This document shows, piece by piece, positions 1-7,278 of a DNA stretch of 11,743 nucleotides. The stretch lies in NCBI GenBank assembly GCA_007131625.1, contig SLQC01000112.1, positions 1 to 11,743 of the forward strand. The letters run 5' to 3'. The first letter of the stretch is position 1. Every line of letters begins with the position of its first letter. A program made the translations under genes and the position numbers. This stretch comes from Balneolales bacterium (GTDB taxonomy: Bacteria > Bacteroidota > Rhodothermia > Balneolales > Natronogracilivirgulaceae). The notes under the pieces are model-generated. The model worked only from the letters and a program-made list of their open reading frames with translations. It was not told the origin of the DNA and ran no database searches.

Positions 1-2
1 AA

Positions 3-1424
3 GATTTCTTAAAATTAAGTGGATTAGGTGCGATCGGTGTAACGGGGGGAGGGTTGATAGGGAGCCTGGCAAGATTGCATGAAGAGATTACTTCTCCGGA
101 ACTCCCGGAATATATAAGCCAGTACGGGCAATCGCATATACAGCGGTTTAACATGTCCGGTTATTCAGCCCCAAAAATTGATACGGTCCGTGTCGGTATT
201 GTTGGATTGGGTCAGAGAGGCCCCTCTATCATTCGCAATCTGATACGAATTGACAACGTCGAAATAAAAGCCTTGTGTGATGTCATTCCGGAAAAAGCTA
301 AAACAGCCAAAGCTAATTTGAAAGAGACAGGCCATAATCCGGATCTTTATGCCGGCAGTCAGGACGAATGGAAAAAGCTTTGTGAAAGGCAAGACCTGGA
401 TTTGGTTGTCCTCACCACACCCTGGTATATGCACGCTAACCAGGCTGTATATGCGATGGAACATGGCAAGCATGTTGCCTCTGAGGTTCCTGCTGCATCT
501 ACCATTGAAGAATGCTGGAAACTGGTGGAAACTTCCGAACGCACAAGAAAGCATTGCATGATGATGGAAAATTATTCATACAGGGAATTTCACCTGCTTA
601 CTCTGAATATGGCCAGGCAAGGTTTTTTTGGTGAAATAGTGCATGCCGATTGCGCATATAATACAAGCAAGATTCGAAATAATTTCTCGAAGACGATGTA
701 CTGGGATATGTGGTGGTTAAGACAGTATGCCAGCAGGAAAGGAAACATCTATCCTACTCATGGACTTGGACCCGTCAGCCAATGTATGGGCATTAACAGT
801 GGTGACAGTCTGGACTTTCTGGTATCCGTCGAAAGCCGTGATTTTACGATGGATGATAAGGCCAGGGAGTTGGCTTCAGAGGATGATTTTTTTAAACCTT
901 TTGCAGGACATGATTATCGGGGGAATATGAATGTGACCACTATCCGGACTAAAAAAGGGTGTACCATCATGTTGCAACATGACGCCTCAACGCCATCGCC
1001 ACACAATTTGATTCATGGAATTCATGGCACGGAAGGGGCGGCATTGTATGATCCACCACCACCACGACTTGCTGCAGGGAATCATGAATGGGTTTCCCGG
1101 GAAAAATTTGAGTCGTTAAAGGAAAAATATACTCCGGAGATTGCCAGAAAAATGGGAGAGGTATCAAGAGACAGTGGCCATGGAGGAGCTGACTTACAAA
1201 TATTGTGGCGTTTGATAGACTGTCTGCGTAACGGTCTTCCAATTGACCAGGATGTTTATGAAGCGGCAAGCTTTAGCGCTGTTCTTCCCTTAAGTGAATG
1301 GTCTGTGCTACATAGATCCAACTCGATTGAATTTCCGGATTTCACAGCCGGCGCATGGATAACCAACAAGCCTGATATGGACATAAACCTGGAAAGGGGT
1401 GGTGGTAATACCAGAGTCTTATAA
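3..1424 (+). CDS. GH109-like Gfo/Idh/MocA family protein, 5' end outside window
   Basis: The reading frame is open from the first in-frame codon (nt 3), and a TTG at 54 is probably not the real start. The residues encoded upstream of it (DFLKLSGLGAIG, then a Gly-rich hydrophobic stretch) look like the end of a Tat-type signal peptide, so the gene begins outside the window; 473 codons are visible. A Rossmann nucleotide-binding fold follows, with GLGQRG at nt 204-221 after a beta strand. The block YPTHGLGPVSQCMGIN, starting near nt 750, is characteristic of family GH109; its His (nt 759-761) and preceding Tyr match residues implicated in catalysis in the Elizabethkingia alpha-N-acetylgalactosaminidase. 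The C-terminal EFPDFTAGAW block is also typical. GH109 enzymes cleave glycosides by an NAD-dependent oxidation-elimination mechanism, probably in the periplasm here. The substrate is not predictable, and a plain sugar oxidoreductase remains possible. The gene converges with larE across a 202-bp gap. Confidence 0.88.
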   Translation, partial: DFLKLSGLGAIGVTGGGLIGSLARLHEEITSPELPEYISQYGQSHIQRFNMSGYSAPKIDTVRVGIVGLGQRGPSIIRNLIRIDNVEIKALCDVIPEKAKTAKANLKETGHNPDLYAGSQDEWKKLCERQDLDLVVLTTPWYMHANQAVYAMEHGKHVASEVPAASTIEECWKLVETSERTRKHCMMMENYSYREFHLLTLNMARQGFFGEIVHADCAYNTSKIRNNFSKTMYWDMWWLRQYASRKGNIYPTHGLGPVSQCMGINSGDSLDFLVSVESRDFTMDDKARELASEDDFFKPFAGHDYRGNMNVTTIRTKKGCTIMLQHDASTPSPHNLIHGIHGTEGAALYDPPPPRLAAGNHEWVSREKFESLKEKYTPEIARKMGEVSRDSGHGGADLQILWRLIDCLRNGLPIDQDVYEAASFSAVLPLSEWSVLHRSNSIEFPDFTAGAWITNKPDMDINLERGGGNTRVL

Positions 1425-1471
1425 CCGGGAATTACATGACCGGGAATAATAGTAGCTTCGCTGGAACGAAT

Positions 1472-1585
1472 TCATTTGATCAGCTTCCAGGCCATTTCAG
1501 GCTGTACCGCTTTTTCAACGGTGTCAAAGTGATCTTCCAGAAGGGCTTGCATGGCATAACATGGAAGTATGCGCATGAGAAACAT
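1472..1585 (-). other. possible short ORF or gene remnant between GH109-like gene and larE
   Basis: In the 202-bp gap between the two convergent genes, one - strand frame is open from nt 1594 down to a TGA at 1472-1474. From the ATG at 1583-1585 it would encode 37 residues; an inner ATG at 1550-1552 gives 26 residues, starting MQALLEDHFDTVEKAVQPEM and ending in MAWKLIK. The composition (acidic/amphipathic, Trp, no low complexity) looks protein-like, so it may be the tail of a decayed gene or a small protein downstream of larE. I do not recognise the family, there is no clear ribosome binding site, and chance is a serious alternative at this length. Confidence 0.2.
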
Positions 1586-1626
1586 ACGTGCAGATCAAAG
1601 TGATTTCCTAAACCATGGCAAGAGGT

Positions 1627-2499
1627 TTATCTCTGCCCCTTGAGAATAGCGGTATCGAGGTTGCCGGTCTTGTATCCACCCATATCCACCGAAACCTTTT
1701 CAAAACCGATACTTTTCAAATAACTGGTGATTCTTTCCATTCTGTCGCCTTCAAAGAGTTCGCTTACACGATCGGGTTCTACCTCAATCCGGGCATGCAA
1801 ATCATGTTTTCTGACTCTGACTTGACGAAATCCCTCTTTCATCAAAAAAAGTTCAGCGTATTCAATTTGCCTGAGGTCATCATCACTTACATGTGTATCA
1901 TATGGAATTCGGGTCACAAGGCAGGTATTGGATGCTTTATCCCTGGTTGGCAAGCCCAGCATACCAGACAATTTCCGGATTTCAGCTTTGGTCAGGCCAA
2001 GTTCCTTCAACGGACTCCGGACCTGCTGTTCCCGGAGGGCTCGCAACCCGGGACGGTATTCGCCGGCATCATCGGCGTTACTTCCATCAAGGAGCACATT
2101 GTAGCCCATTTGTTTGATTTCTTCCCTGAAACGTTTGAATGTACTTGATTTGCAAAAATAGCACCGATTGACCACATTATTCCGAACTTCCTCATCTACC
2201 GGCAATTCAATTAATTGAAATGGGATTCCCATTTTTTTAATCAGGTCCTCGGCTTCAACCAGTTCCCATTCGGCGATGTACGGCCTTTTCATTGTAAGTG
2301 CCACCAGGTCGCTAACCTGCGCTTCTTTTGCTGCTGCCAGCAGAAACGTACTGTCAACCCCGCCTGAATATGCAACAGCAACTTTGCCCATACTTCGAAG
2401 CAAATCCAAAAGCTGTTTGTATTTTTCATCGGTGCTGAGGGTGCTCACATCCGGTATATCTGTATTCAAGGCACTTCCATTTAACGTTTTAGTCATCAT
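1627..2499 (-). CDS. larE: LarE, ATP-dependent sacrificial sulfur transferase of nickel-pincer cofactor synthesis
   Basis: A 290-residue PP-loop ATPase. The pyrophosphate-binding motif SGGVDS is at residues 45-50, within VAVAYSGGVDSTFLLAAA. LarE adenylates the carboxylates of the LarB product (pyridinium-3,5-biscarboxylic acid mononucleotide) and supplies sulfur to form the bis-thiocarboxylate that later binds nickel; it acts in the cytoplasm. Three cysteines stand out: C113 and C116 in RCYFCK, and C193 in SNTCLVTRIPY. C193 aligns with the sacrificial cysteine (C176) of the Lactiplantibacillus plantarum enzyme. The CxxC plus a distant Cys matches LarE proteins, such as that of Thermotoga maritima, that bind a [4Fe-4S] cluster and need not sacrifice a protein cysteine. 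That this protein belongs to the cluster type is inferred. Two tandem ATG codons occupy 2494-2499; the outer one is used here. larE lies 67 bp downstream of larC on the same strand, so co-transcription is likely. Confidence 0.93.
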   Translation of the reverse strand: MMTKTLNGSALNTDIPDVSTLSTDEKYKQLLDLLRSMGKVAVAYSGGVDSTFLLAAAKEAQVSDLVALTMKRPYIAEWELVEAEDLIKKMGIPFQLIELPVDEEVRNNVVNRCYFCKSSTFKRFREEIKQMGYNVLLDGSNADDAGEYRPGLRALREQQVRSPLKELGLTKAEIRKLSGMLGLPTRDKASNTCLVTRIPYDTHVSDDDLRQIEYAELFLMKEGFRQVRVRKHDLHARIEVEPDRVSELFEGDRMERITSYLKSIGFEKVSVDMGGYKTGNLDTAILKGQR

Positions 2500-2566
2500 C
2501 TTTATATTTTAGTGAAAGAATTCTGCTCGGGCATGATCCAAACCAATTTATGCATGTTCAATTCTT

Positions 2567-3946
2567 TTATGACAGTTTTCGATCTTCAAGTGCTTCTTGA
2601 GCCAGACCACACTCCGATTCAACCGTTCGATAAATTACCTGAAGCGTAAGATTATGTTTATTGGCCAGTTTGCGGCAATCATCATATTCGGGTTTCCATT
2701 TCAGCAGTCGATCCTTATACCATGCTTTTTTAATGCGAACTTCGCCCAGAGATGTTTCAAAAGTTTCTATTTCCCGGCGAAGCATTTGTTTTTCTACATG
2801 ATATGAACGAACTCCCAGCGTTGTTGTTTCCAACAGGAGTGTTTCCGTTAATTCCTGCCTCAGTTTCCCGGCACACAAGACGCACAACATCGCGGCTGGA
2901 CGATTTTTTTTCTGTATGATCGGGACAATAAATACGTCATCCGCCCCCTGGGAGAACAGTTTCTGCATAACAAAGTCGTACCACTCCGGATTCATATCAT
3001 CAATATTACATTCTATCATGTAATGATTTGAAAAATAAGGAACTTCCTTCAGGCTCTTTTCTCCTGTTTTTTCGCTTATGACTGTATCCTTTTTTTTCTC
3101 TCCAAGGTATACTCTGAGCACATTCGGGAACTCCGTGTCACGTTGTCCGATGCCATAAGCTGTGATTTCAGGGGAAAAACGTACCTGATCCGTAAATTCG
3201 TTCACATTAGCCTTCAAAATAGCGGCACCGGTAGGTGTTGTCGCCTCATGGGGTGTTGAACCAAGTTTAACAGGAACATCTTTGAGAATTTCGGCTGTAG
3301 CAGGTGCCGGTACCGGCATGATTCCGTGGGCGCACCGCACTGTACCACCACCGAGTTCAACAGCAGAGCTTAGTATGAGATCCGGTTTCAGATATTCAAT
3401 ACAAATAGCTGCACCTGTCACATCAACAATCGAGTCCACTGCCCCCACTTCATGAAAATGAATCTTATCCACAGGTACACCATGTATTTTTGATTCAGCC
3501 TTCGCAATAAGCATGAACATTTTCATTGCCCGCATTTTGACAGCTTCATGAAGTGTGCTTTTTGAGATAATCTGTTCGATATCATGAAGATTCCGGTGCT
3601 CATGATGACCGCTTTCGTGACTGTGAGAGTGACCATGATTGTGATCATGTCCGTGGCTGTGACTGTGATCATGCCCGTGGCTGTGATCATGATTGTGACG
3701 ATTGTCATGGCTATGGCCGCGGTCATGCTCATGGTGATGATGATCCTTCCCTTCGAGTACAACATCCACACGGGTCCCTTCAATTCCACAACGGTGATCT
3801 CTTTCAATGTTAAGCCGGAAGCCCTTTAAAGGCAATTTCTCCAGTTCTTTAACAAGATGATCGGGATCCACTCCGGCATCGATCAAAGCGCCGAGATGCA
3901 TATCACCGCTGATTCCGGCAAAACAATCGTAATACAAAACCTTCAT
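2567..3946 (-). CDS. larC: LarC, nickel insertion protein (pyridinium-3,5-bisthiocarboxylate nickel chelatase)
   Basis: A 459-residue LarC. It begins with the family signature MKVLYYDCFAGISGDMHLGA (residues 1-20), carries PTGAAIL at 238-244, and continues into the C-terminal half with ECNIDDMNPEWY (312-323) and KPEYDDC (418-424). LarC inserts Ni(II) into the bis-thiocarboxylate nucleotide made by LarB and LarE, hydrolysing CTP, and yields the NPN cofactor of LarA-type racemases and epimerases. The LarC1 and LarC2 halves sit in one continuous frame here, whereas L. plantarum makes the full protein by programmed frameshift. Residues 69-121 form a very His-rich segment (25 His in 53 residues), likely a nickel-binding or storage linker. 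larE follows after 67 bp; the Nramp-like gene lies 257 bp upstream on the same strand. No clear Shine-Dalgarno sequence precedes the ATG. Neither larB nor larA is in the window. Confidence 0.95.
   Translation of the reverse strand: MKVLYYDCFAGISGDMHLGALIDAGVDPDHLVKELEKLPLKGFRLNIERDHRCGIEGTRVDVVLEGKDHHHHEHDRGHSHDNRHNHDHSHGHDHSHSHGHDHNHGHSHSHESGHHEHRNLHDIEQIISKSTLHEAVKMRAMKMFMLIAKAESKIHGVPVDKIHFHEVGAVDSIVDVTGAAICIEYLKPDLILSSAVELGGGTVRCAHGIMPVPAPATAEILKDVPVKLGSTPHEATTPTGAAILKANVNEFTDQVRFSPEITAYGIGQRDTEFPNVLRVYLGEKKKDTVISEKTGEKSLKEVPYFSNHYMIECNIDDMNPEWYDFVMQKLFSQGADDVFIVPIIQKKNRPAAMLCVLCAGKLRQELTETLLLETTTLGVRSYHVEKQMLRREIETFETSLGEVRIKKAWYKDRLLKWKPEYDDCRKLANKHNLTLQVIYRTVESECGLAQEALEDRKLS
3584..3742 (-). 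repeat. low-complexity histidine repeat within larC (residues 69-121)
   Basis: This stretch encodes residues 69-121 of LarC with 25 histidines. From His84 to His110 every second residue is His (14 in strict alternation), separated by Asp, Ser, Gly or Asn. On the DNA the + strand shows iterated gtg/tga/cat units, for example gatcatg occurring several times around 3645-3690. This arrangement favours expansion and contraction by slippage. Open frames overlapping it in other frames are compositional shadows. Confidence 0.9.
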
Positions 3947-4203
3947 TGGTGCAAATTATTGAGGACGTGAAATTGATATATGAATAGATGCAACACTTTG
4001 TAACATGAGAAGTCCGTAAAACTTCCCTGATTTAACAATATAAAAAAATGCTTGTATTCAGGAGGACTTATTTAAAAAATTATTTGTCAACTTTGCAACG
4101 ACATGGAATAACCGAAGTGGATTTGTATATCAATGGTTGTAGAATCATCACAGCGGTACGCAGGTTGTTCCAGACAAACTGATCTAATCAGCTTTCTGCC
4201 AAA

Positions 4204-5523
4204 TCAGGTCAAAAGATTCCAGGCAGTACGGAGAGCAAGTAGAATAACGACGATGCAGCCGATACCAAGAACGATTTTCATCCACATCGGCACCGTGCGT
4301 ATCCCTGACAGCTCGGGTCGGGTGACCAGGTAGAGCATCACCAGAGCAAGAACAGGCAAACCCAGCACGGTAAGTGCCTGAGCAAAGGTAATAATCACTG
4401 CAGGAGCCGTGCCACCGAATGCCAGTGCCAGTCCCATGCCGAGCAGAAGAGCAAAAGCGGTAAATATTCGGGTAGAAGTCTGATCCAGCCGGCCACCATA
4501 GCCGAGCCCGTCGGCCAACAACGTACCACCAATCATGGCATTTACCAGAAAAGAGGAAAATGCACCAGCAAACAAGCCGAGGCTAAACAGAATCACTGCT
4601 GCCGGCCCAAAAAACGGTTCTAACTGTCGCCCCACATCAGCAGCAGTACCAATTTCGTCGATAGTAATTGTACCAAATAGTACCTCGGCGCCGGTGATCA
4701 TGATGATAGCAGAGATAATTCCCAGGATTGCAATACCCAAAAGTGAATCAGTCATGCCACGTTTTACATCATTGATACCCCAGCCCTTTTCCTTAACCAG
4801 ATAAGACTGGTAAAAAGCTCCGGCTATCGATACTGTGGTAGCAAAGAATCCAATTACAAGCGTCCAGTTCAAATCCCGGGCACCCTCCTCCGGTTGAGGT
4901 ATAGAAGGTATAAGACCCTTTGTGATTGACAGAAACGAAGGTCCGGCAAATGCCAGATTTACGACAAACCCGATCATCATGATCATCACCAATGCCATCA
5001 AGAATTTTTCTACAGGAGTGTATAACCGACGCAGCCCGAAAAGTACAAATATGATGAAGCCGTTAAGTGCCACCAGGATGCTTATAGACATCCCCTGACC
5101 GCGAACTTCTTCCGAAGATCGTCCGGTAAACTGTTCGAGCAATGGATCAATAGCGAACAGGATTGCGGCATTGTTGCTTGTCTGAAAACTTGCAATGATT
5201 AAAAAGACCGTAACCCCAACAAAGATAGCTACCGGCCGACCCAGGCGATGGGCCACTTCCTCACACAGTGTTCGTTCGTAGATCACACCCAACCGGGCTG
5301 CAATCATTACAAGGCAGATCATCAAGCCCGTGGAAAGTAGAGGGACCCACAGTAATGAGTAACCGAACTCAACACCAATGGCAGAGGCCAGATAGATACT
5401 GCCGGGACCGAGAACCACAGATGCGACAATGATGGCCGGACCAAATGATTTGAATAGCCCACGTTTATCCTGACTTTGGTCAACAAAACCCGGGGCAGAA
5501 CCGGAATCGTTCGAGTTGGTCAT
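4204..5523 (-). CDS. Nramp/SLC11-like membrane transporter with non-canonical metal site
   Basis: A 439-residue integral membrane protein with about 11 predicted helices (roughly 27-50, 54-76, 96-118, 148-166, 172-194, 218-240, 258-282, 306-332, 352-370, 374-399, 413-432) after a polar cytoplasmic N-terminus. The general layout and the TM1 block VLGPGSIYLASAIGVEFGYS place it in the Nramp/SLC11 superfamily (LeuT fold). Canonical Nramps have DPGN in TM1 and MPH in TM6 to bind Mn2+/Fe2+. Here the TM1 motif reads GPGS (39-42), and the TM6 segment around 232-241 reads SIAGAFYQSY, with no Met-Pro-His. The Asp, Asn and Met metal ligands all appear replaced, so import of a soft transition metal by the standard mechanism is doubtful; a hard cation such as Mg2+ or another solute is possible. 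It lies upstream of larC on the same strand (257 bp), and a terminator-like hairpin separates it from the hydrolase gene upstream. Confidence 0.82.
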   Translation of the reverse strand: MTNSNDSGSAPGFVDQSQDKRGLFKSFGPAIIVASVVLGPGSIYLASAIGVEFGYSLLWVPLLSTGLMICLVMIAARLGVIYERTLCEEVAHRLGRPVAIFVGVTVFLIIASFQTSNNAAILFAIDPLLEQFTGRSSEEVRGQGMSISILVALNGFIIFVLFGLRRLYTPVEKFLMALVMIMMIGFVVNLAFAGPSFLSITKGLIPSIPQPEEGARDLNWTLVIGFFATTVSIAGAFYQSYLVKEKGWGINDVKRGMTDSLLGIAILGIISAIIMITGAEVLFGTITIDEIGTAADVGRQLEPFFGPAAVILFSLGLFAGAFSSFLVNAMIGGTLLADGLGYGGRLDQTSTRIFTAFALLLGMGLALAFGGTAPAVIITFAQALTVLGLPVLALVMLYLVTRPELSGIRTVPMWMKIVLGIGCIVVILLALRTAWNLLT

Positions 5524-5673
5524 AAAGGGGTCTTATTTACTATGAAAATTGCCATTAATTGAGTTGATTATACTGATTTTATCAGGCGAAAGATAGTATT
5601 TTTCAGGTAAGTTTGTCTATAACCAATTGCCTGGCTGATAGTTTGAAATCATTGACATAAAAAGAAAGCCTTT

Positions 5674-5701
5674 CCCAATTTGCAAATATTGGCAAATGGG
5701 G
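5674..5701 (-). terminator. terminator-like hairpin after the first ceramidase-like gene
   Basis: On the + strand, cccaatttgc (5674-5683) pairs with gcaaatgggg (5692-5701) at nine of ten positions around an 8-nt loop. On the - strand the hairpin lies 13 nt past the stop codon of the gene ending at 5715 and is followed by a T-rich stretch (the complement of aaaaagaaag, 5659-5668). This fits a factor-independent terminator for the hydrolase gene. The T tract is about 10 nt from the stem rather than immediately adjacent, which lowers confidence. Confidence 0.5.
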
Positions 5702-5714
5702 TTCAGTGAACGAG

Positions 5715-7091
5715 CTATGGTTGTCCGGATTTTTCAGCTAATTTCACAATCTCATAGAGAATCACTGTTTCAATGTCAGCTTCCCAGGTGCTTGGAAGAC
5801 CATATACCATCTGAGATGATGCCCCTTCATATCCTCCTTCTCTCAGCACCCTGGCAGAAGGGATATAACTCATCACATCGTTGGAATAACCGAGCACGAA
5901 CGTATGCTGACCAAGAATCCGTTTGACTTCAATGGCGTAATCAACGACCAGTTCCCCTCCCAAACTTACAATCGGCTGGTCGCCAAGCTGCCATACCTGT
6001 ACCGGGTATGGGTACGAGTCAGGGAACTCTTTGCCTCGTTTGAGTTCCTCGAGCATTCGGTTGGCCCAGCGATTTTGATAACCTGAAGACTCTTTTGCAA
6101 TCTGTACCAACTCTTGCTGTGTTGACACAGCAGTCATTTTCAGATTCACTTCGGAGTATGCTGTCATCAACCGGGACTGCAATGGGCGCATCTCCTCTCT
6201 TAAAACTCTTTCAACGGCCGCAGCAAGAGTTTTTCCATATTGTTCTGCCAATTGCACCGTTCTGCGCGGAAGGGGATTCTGGTCAGCACCGGCACCCTGA
6301 AAAAATAAAAATGTTGCTTCCGGATAGGTTTTCTCCAGTTCGATCCTGGCAAATCCCGGATAGTCACCCGACCACTTATAATCATTTAAAACCGTTGGAT
6401 GGCAGGCGTATCCAAATGCGACCGCAAGAAGTTTCCCGTTTTCATTTTCCACTTTAAGGACGGGTACTGCATGGTCAACCGGGCCTTTGAGCTCCGTCTG
6501 CTCATGGAGTGTCGCAGCCGGGTTATTCCTCCTGTTAACAGCAAACCGGGTTACACCATTCTCTGCATAGATCCGGGCGGGTTCCATCGACTGTAACGCC
6601 TCGCCGACCAACGAAACGATCGACATCTCCAGCTGTCGGGAATATCGGGAAATCAACTCCCGCTGGGAATCGTCAAGCGGATAGATATCTACAAGTGCAT
6701 TTTCCAATACCGGACCGGTATGAGTGTGAGAACTGTTAAGTATAATATTCGCCCTGGAAAGACCAAATTTCTCTTCAATGCGATCCCGGATATTATCCGA
6801 GATCGACTTTGGAAATCCCAGGAGATCTGTCGTAATGAGCACGGCCTGGCGCCCATCAGCATCCTCAACAGCCAAGCCATTTGCCCATATATCATGACGA
6901 GTCCCTTCCGAGGGACGGTCACGTGCCCCATACCCGGCCATCCACATAGACTGTTCCGGTGTAATCACTACCTCGGCCACTCCTGCTCTCCATTTCAAGT
7001 TACTTTCATCGTTACCAGCAGCTGTATCTGCATGAAAAGCTGAAACTGTTAATGGAAAACAAAAAAACGGAAGTGCAATAATTTTTTTCAT
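5715..7091 (-). CDS. secreted neutral ceramidase-like metal hydrolase (N-terminal domain family), copy 1
   Basis: A 458-residue protein with a Sec signal peptide (MKKIIALPFFCFPLTVSAFHA, cleavage near residue 18-21), hence periplasmic or secreted. Residues 34-458 match the neutral/alkaline non-lysosomal ceramidase N-terminal domain family: WRAGVAEVVITP, NSSHTHTGP (119-127; metal-binding His122/His124), GYACHPT (227-233; His231), FFQGAGADQNP (263-273), GGE (378-380) and a GYSND...YIP block (401-410) with conserved Glu/Tyr expected at the zinc site. The nucleophile motif of true ceramidases (GDVSPN, with Ser) is replaced by ADQNP, and the family's C-terminal Ig-like domain is absent (about 460 versus about 650 residues). 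Substrate is therefore uncertain; amide or ester hydrolysis is the best guess. A close paralogue is encoded at 10272-11678 in the opposite orientation. Its 3' neighbour is the Nramp-like gene, beyond a terminator-like hairpin. Confidence 0.85.
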   Translation of the reverse strand: MKKIIALPFFCFPLTVSAFHADTAAGNDESNLKWRAGVAEVVITPEQSMWMAGYGARDRPSEGTRHDIWANGLAVEDADGRQAVLITTDLLGFPKSISDNIRDRIEEKFGLSRANIILNSSHTHTGPVLENALVDIYPLDDSQRELISRYSRQLEMSIVSLVGEALQSMEPARIYAENGVTRFAVNRRNNPAATLHEQTELKGPVDHAVPVLKVENENGKLLAVAFGYACHPTVLNDYKWSGDYPGFARIELEKTYPEATFLFFQGAGADQNPLPRRTVQLAEQYGKTLAAAVERVLREEMRPLQSRLMTAYSEVNLKMTAVSTQQELVQIAKESSGYQNRWANRMLEELKRGKEFPDSYPYPVQVWQLGDQPIVSLGGELVVDYAIEVKRILGQHTFVLGYSNDVMSYIPSARVLREGGYEGASSQMVYGLPSTWEADIETVILYEIVKLAEKSGQP

Positions 7092-7278
7092 CTGTATATG
7101 ATGTTTGGATTTCTTTCGTCGGACGGAGTATACATGGAATTAATCATTCATCCAGGAACCGATTTTTCGCCATGTAGTCATGGATGTTACTGAAATTAAT
7201 GAATATCACTTCTTAATTAAAAATCAAATTCTACTTTGTCGCACGGTTCACGGTGATGTCTCTATAATGGAAAAGTGG

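Noticed and set aside
1425..1447. Direct repeat of ccgggaat (1425-1432 and 1440-1447) after the GH109-like stop codon
   Set aside because: It is only 8 bp, direct rather than inverted, and cannot form a terminator stem; likely chance.
1615..2148. 177-codon + strand ORF antisense to larE
   Set aside because: It lies wholly opposite a clear PP-loop gene, and its translation shows no domain.
3523..3829. Open frames on both strands over the larC histidine region, encoding Met/Val/Thr-rich repeats
   Set aside because: They are shadows of the repetitive His/Asp/Ser/Gly codons in other frames; the composition is low-complexity and the larC frame is fully conserved in motif content.
4179..4191. ctgat-cta-atcag inverted repeat just downstream of the Nramp-like gene
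   Set aside because: The stem is only 5 bp with a 3-nt loop and no adjacent T tract beyond three bases, too weak to call a terminator.
5567..5572. TATAAT on the - strand 44 bp upstream of the Nramp-like start codon
   Set aside because: No acceptable -35 hexamer at normal spacing, and the probable host group uses a different promoter consensus; a single A/T-rich hexamer is not enough.
6200..6457. ORFs in other frames within the first ceramidase-like gene, which might suggest a frameshift
   Set aside because: The main frame contains all family blocks in order without interruption and aligns end to end with the second copy.
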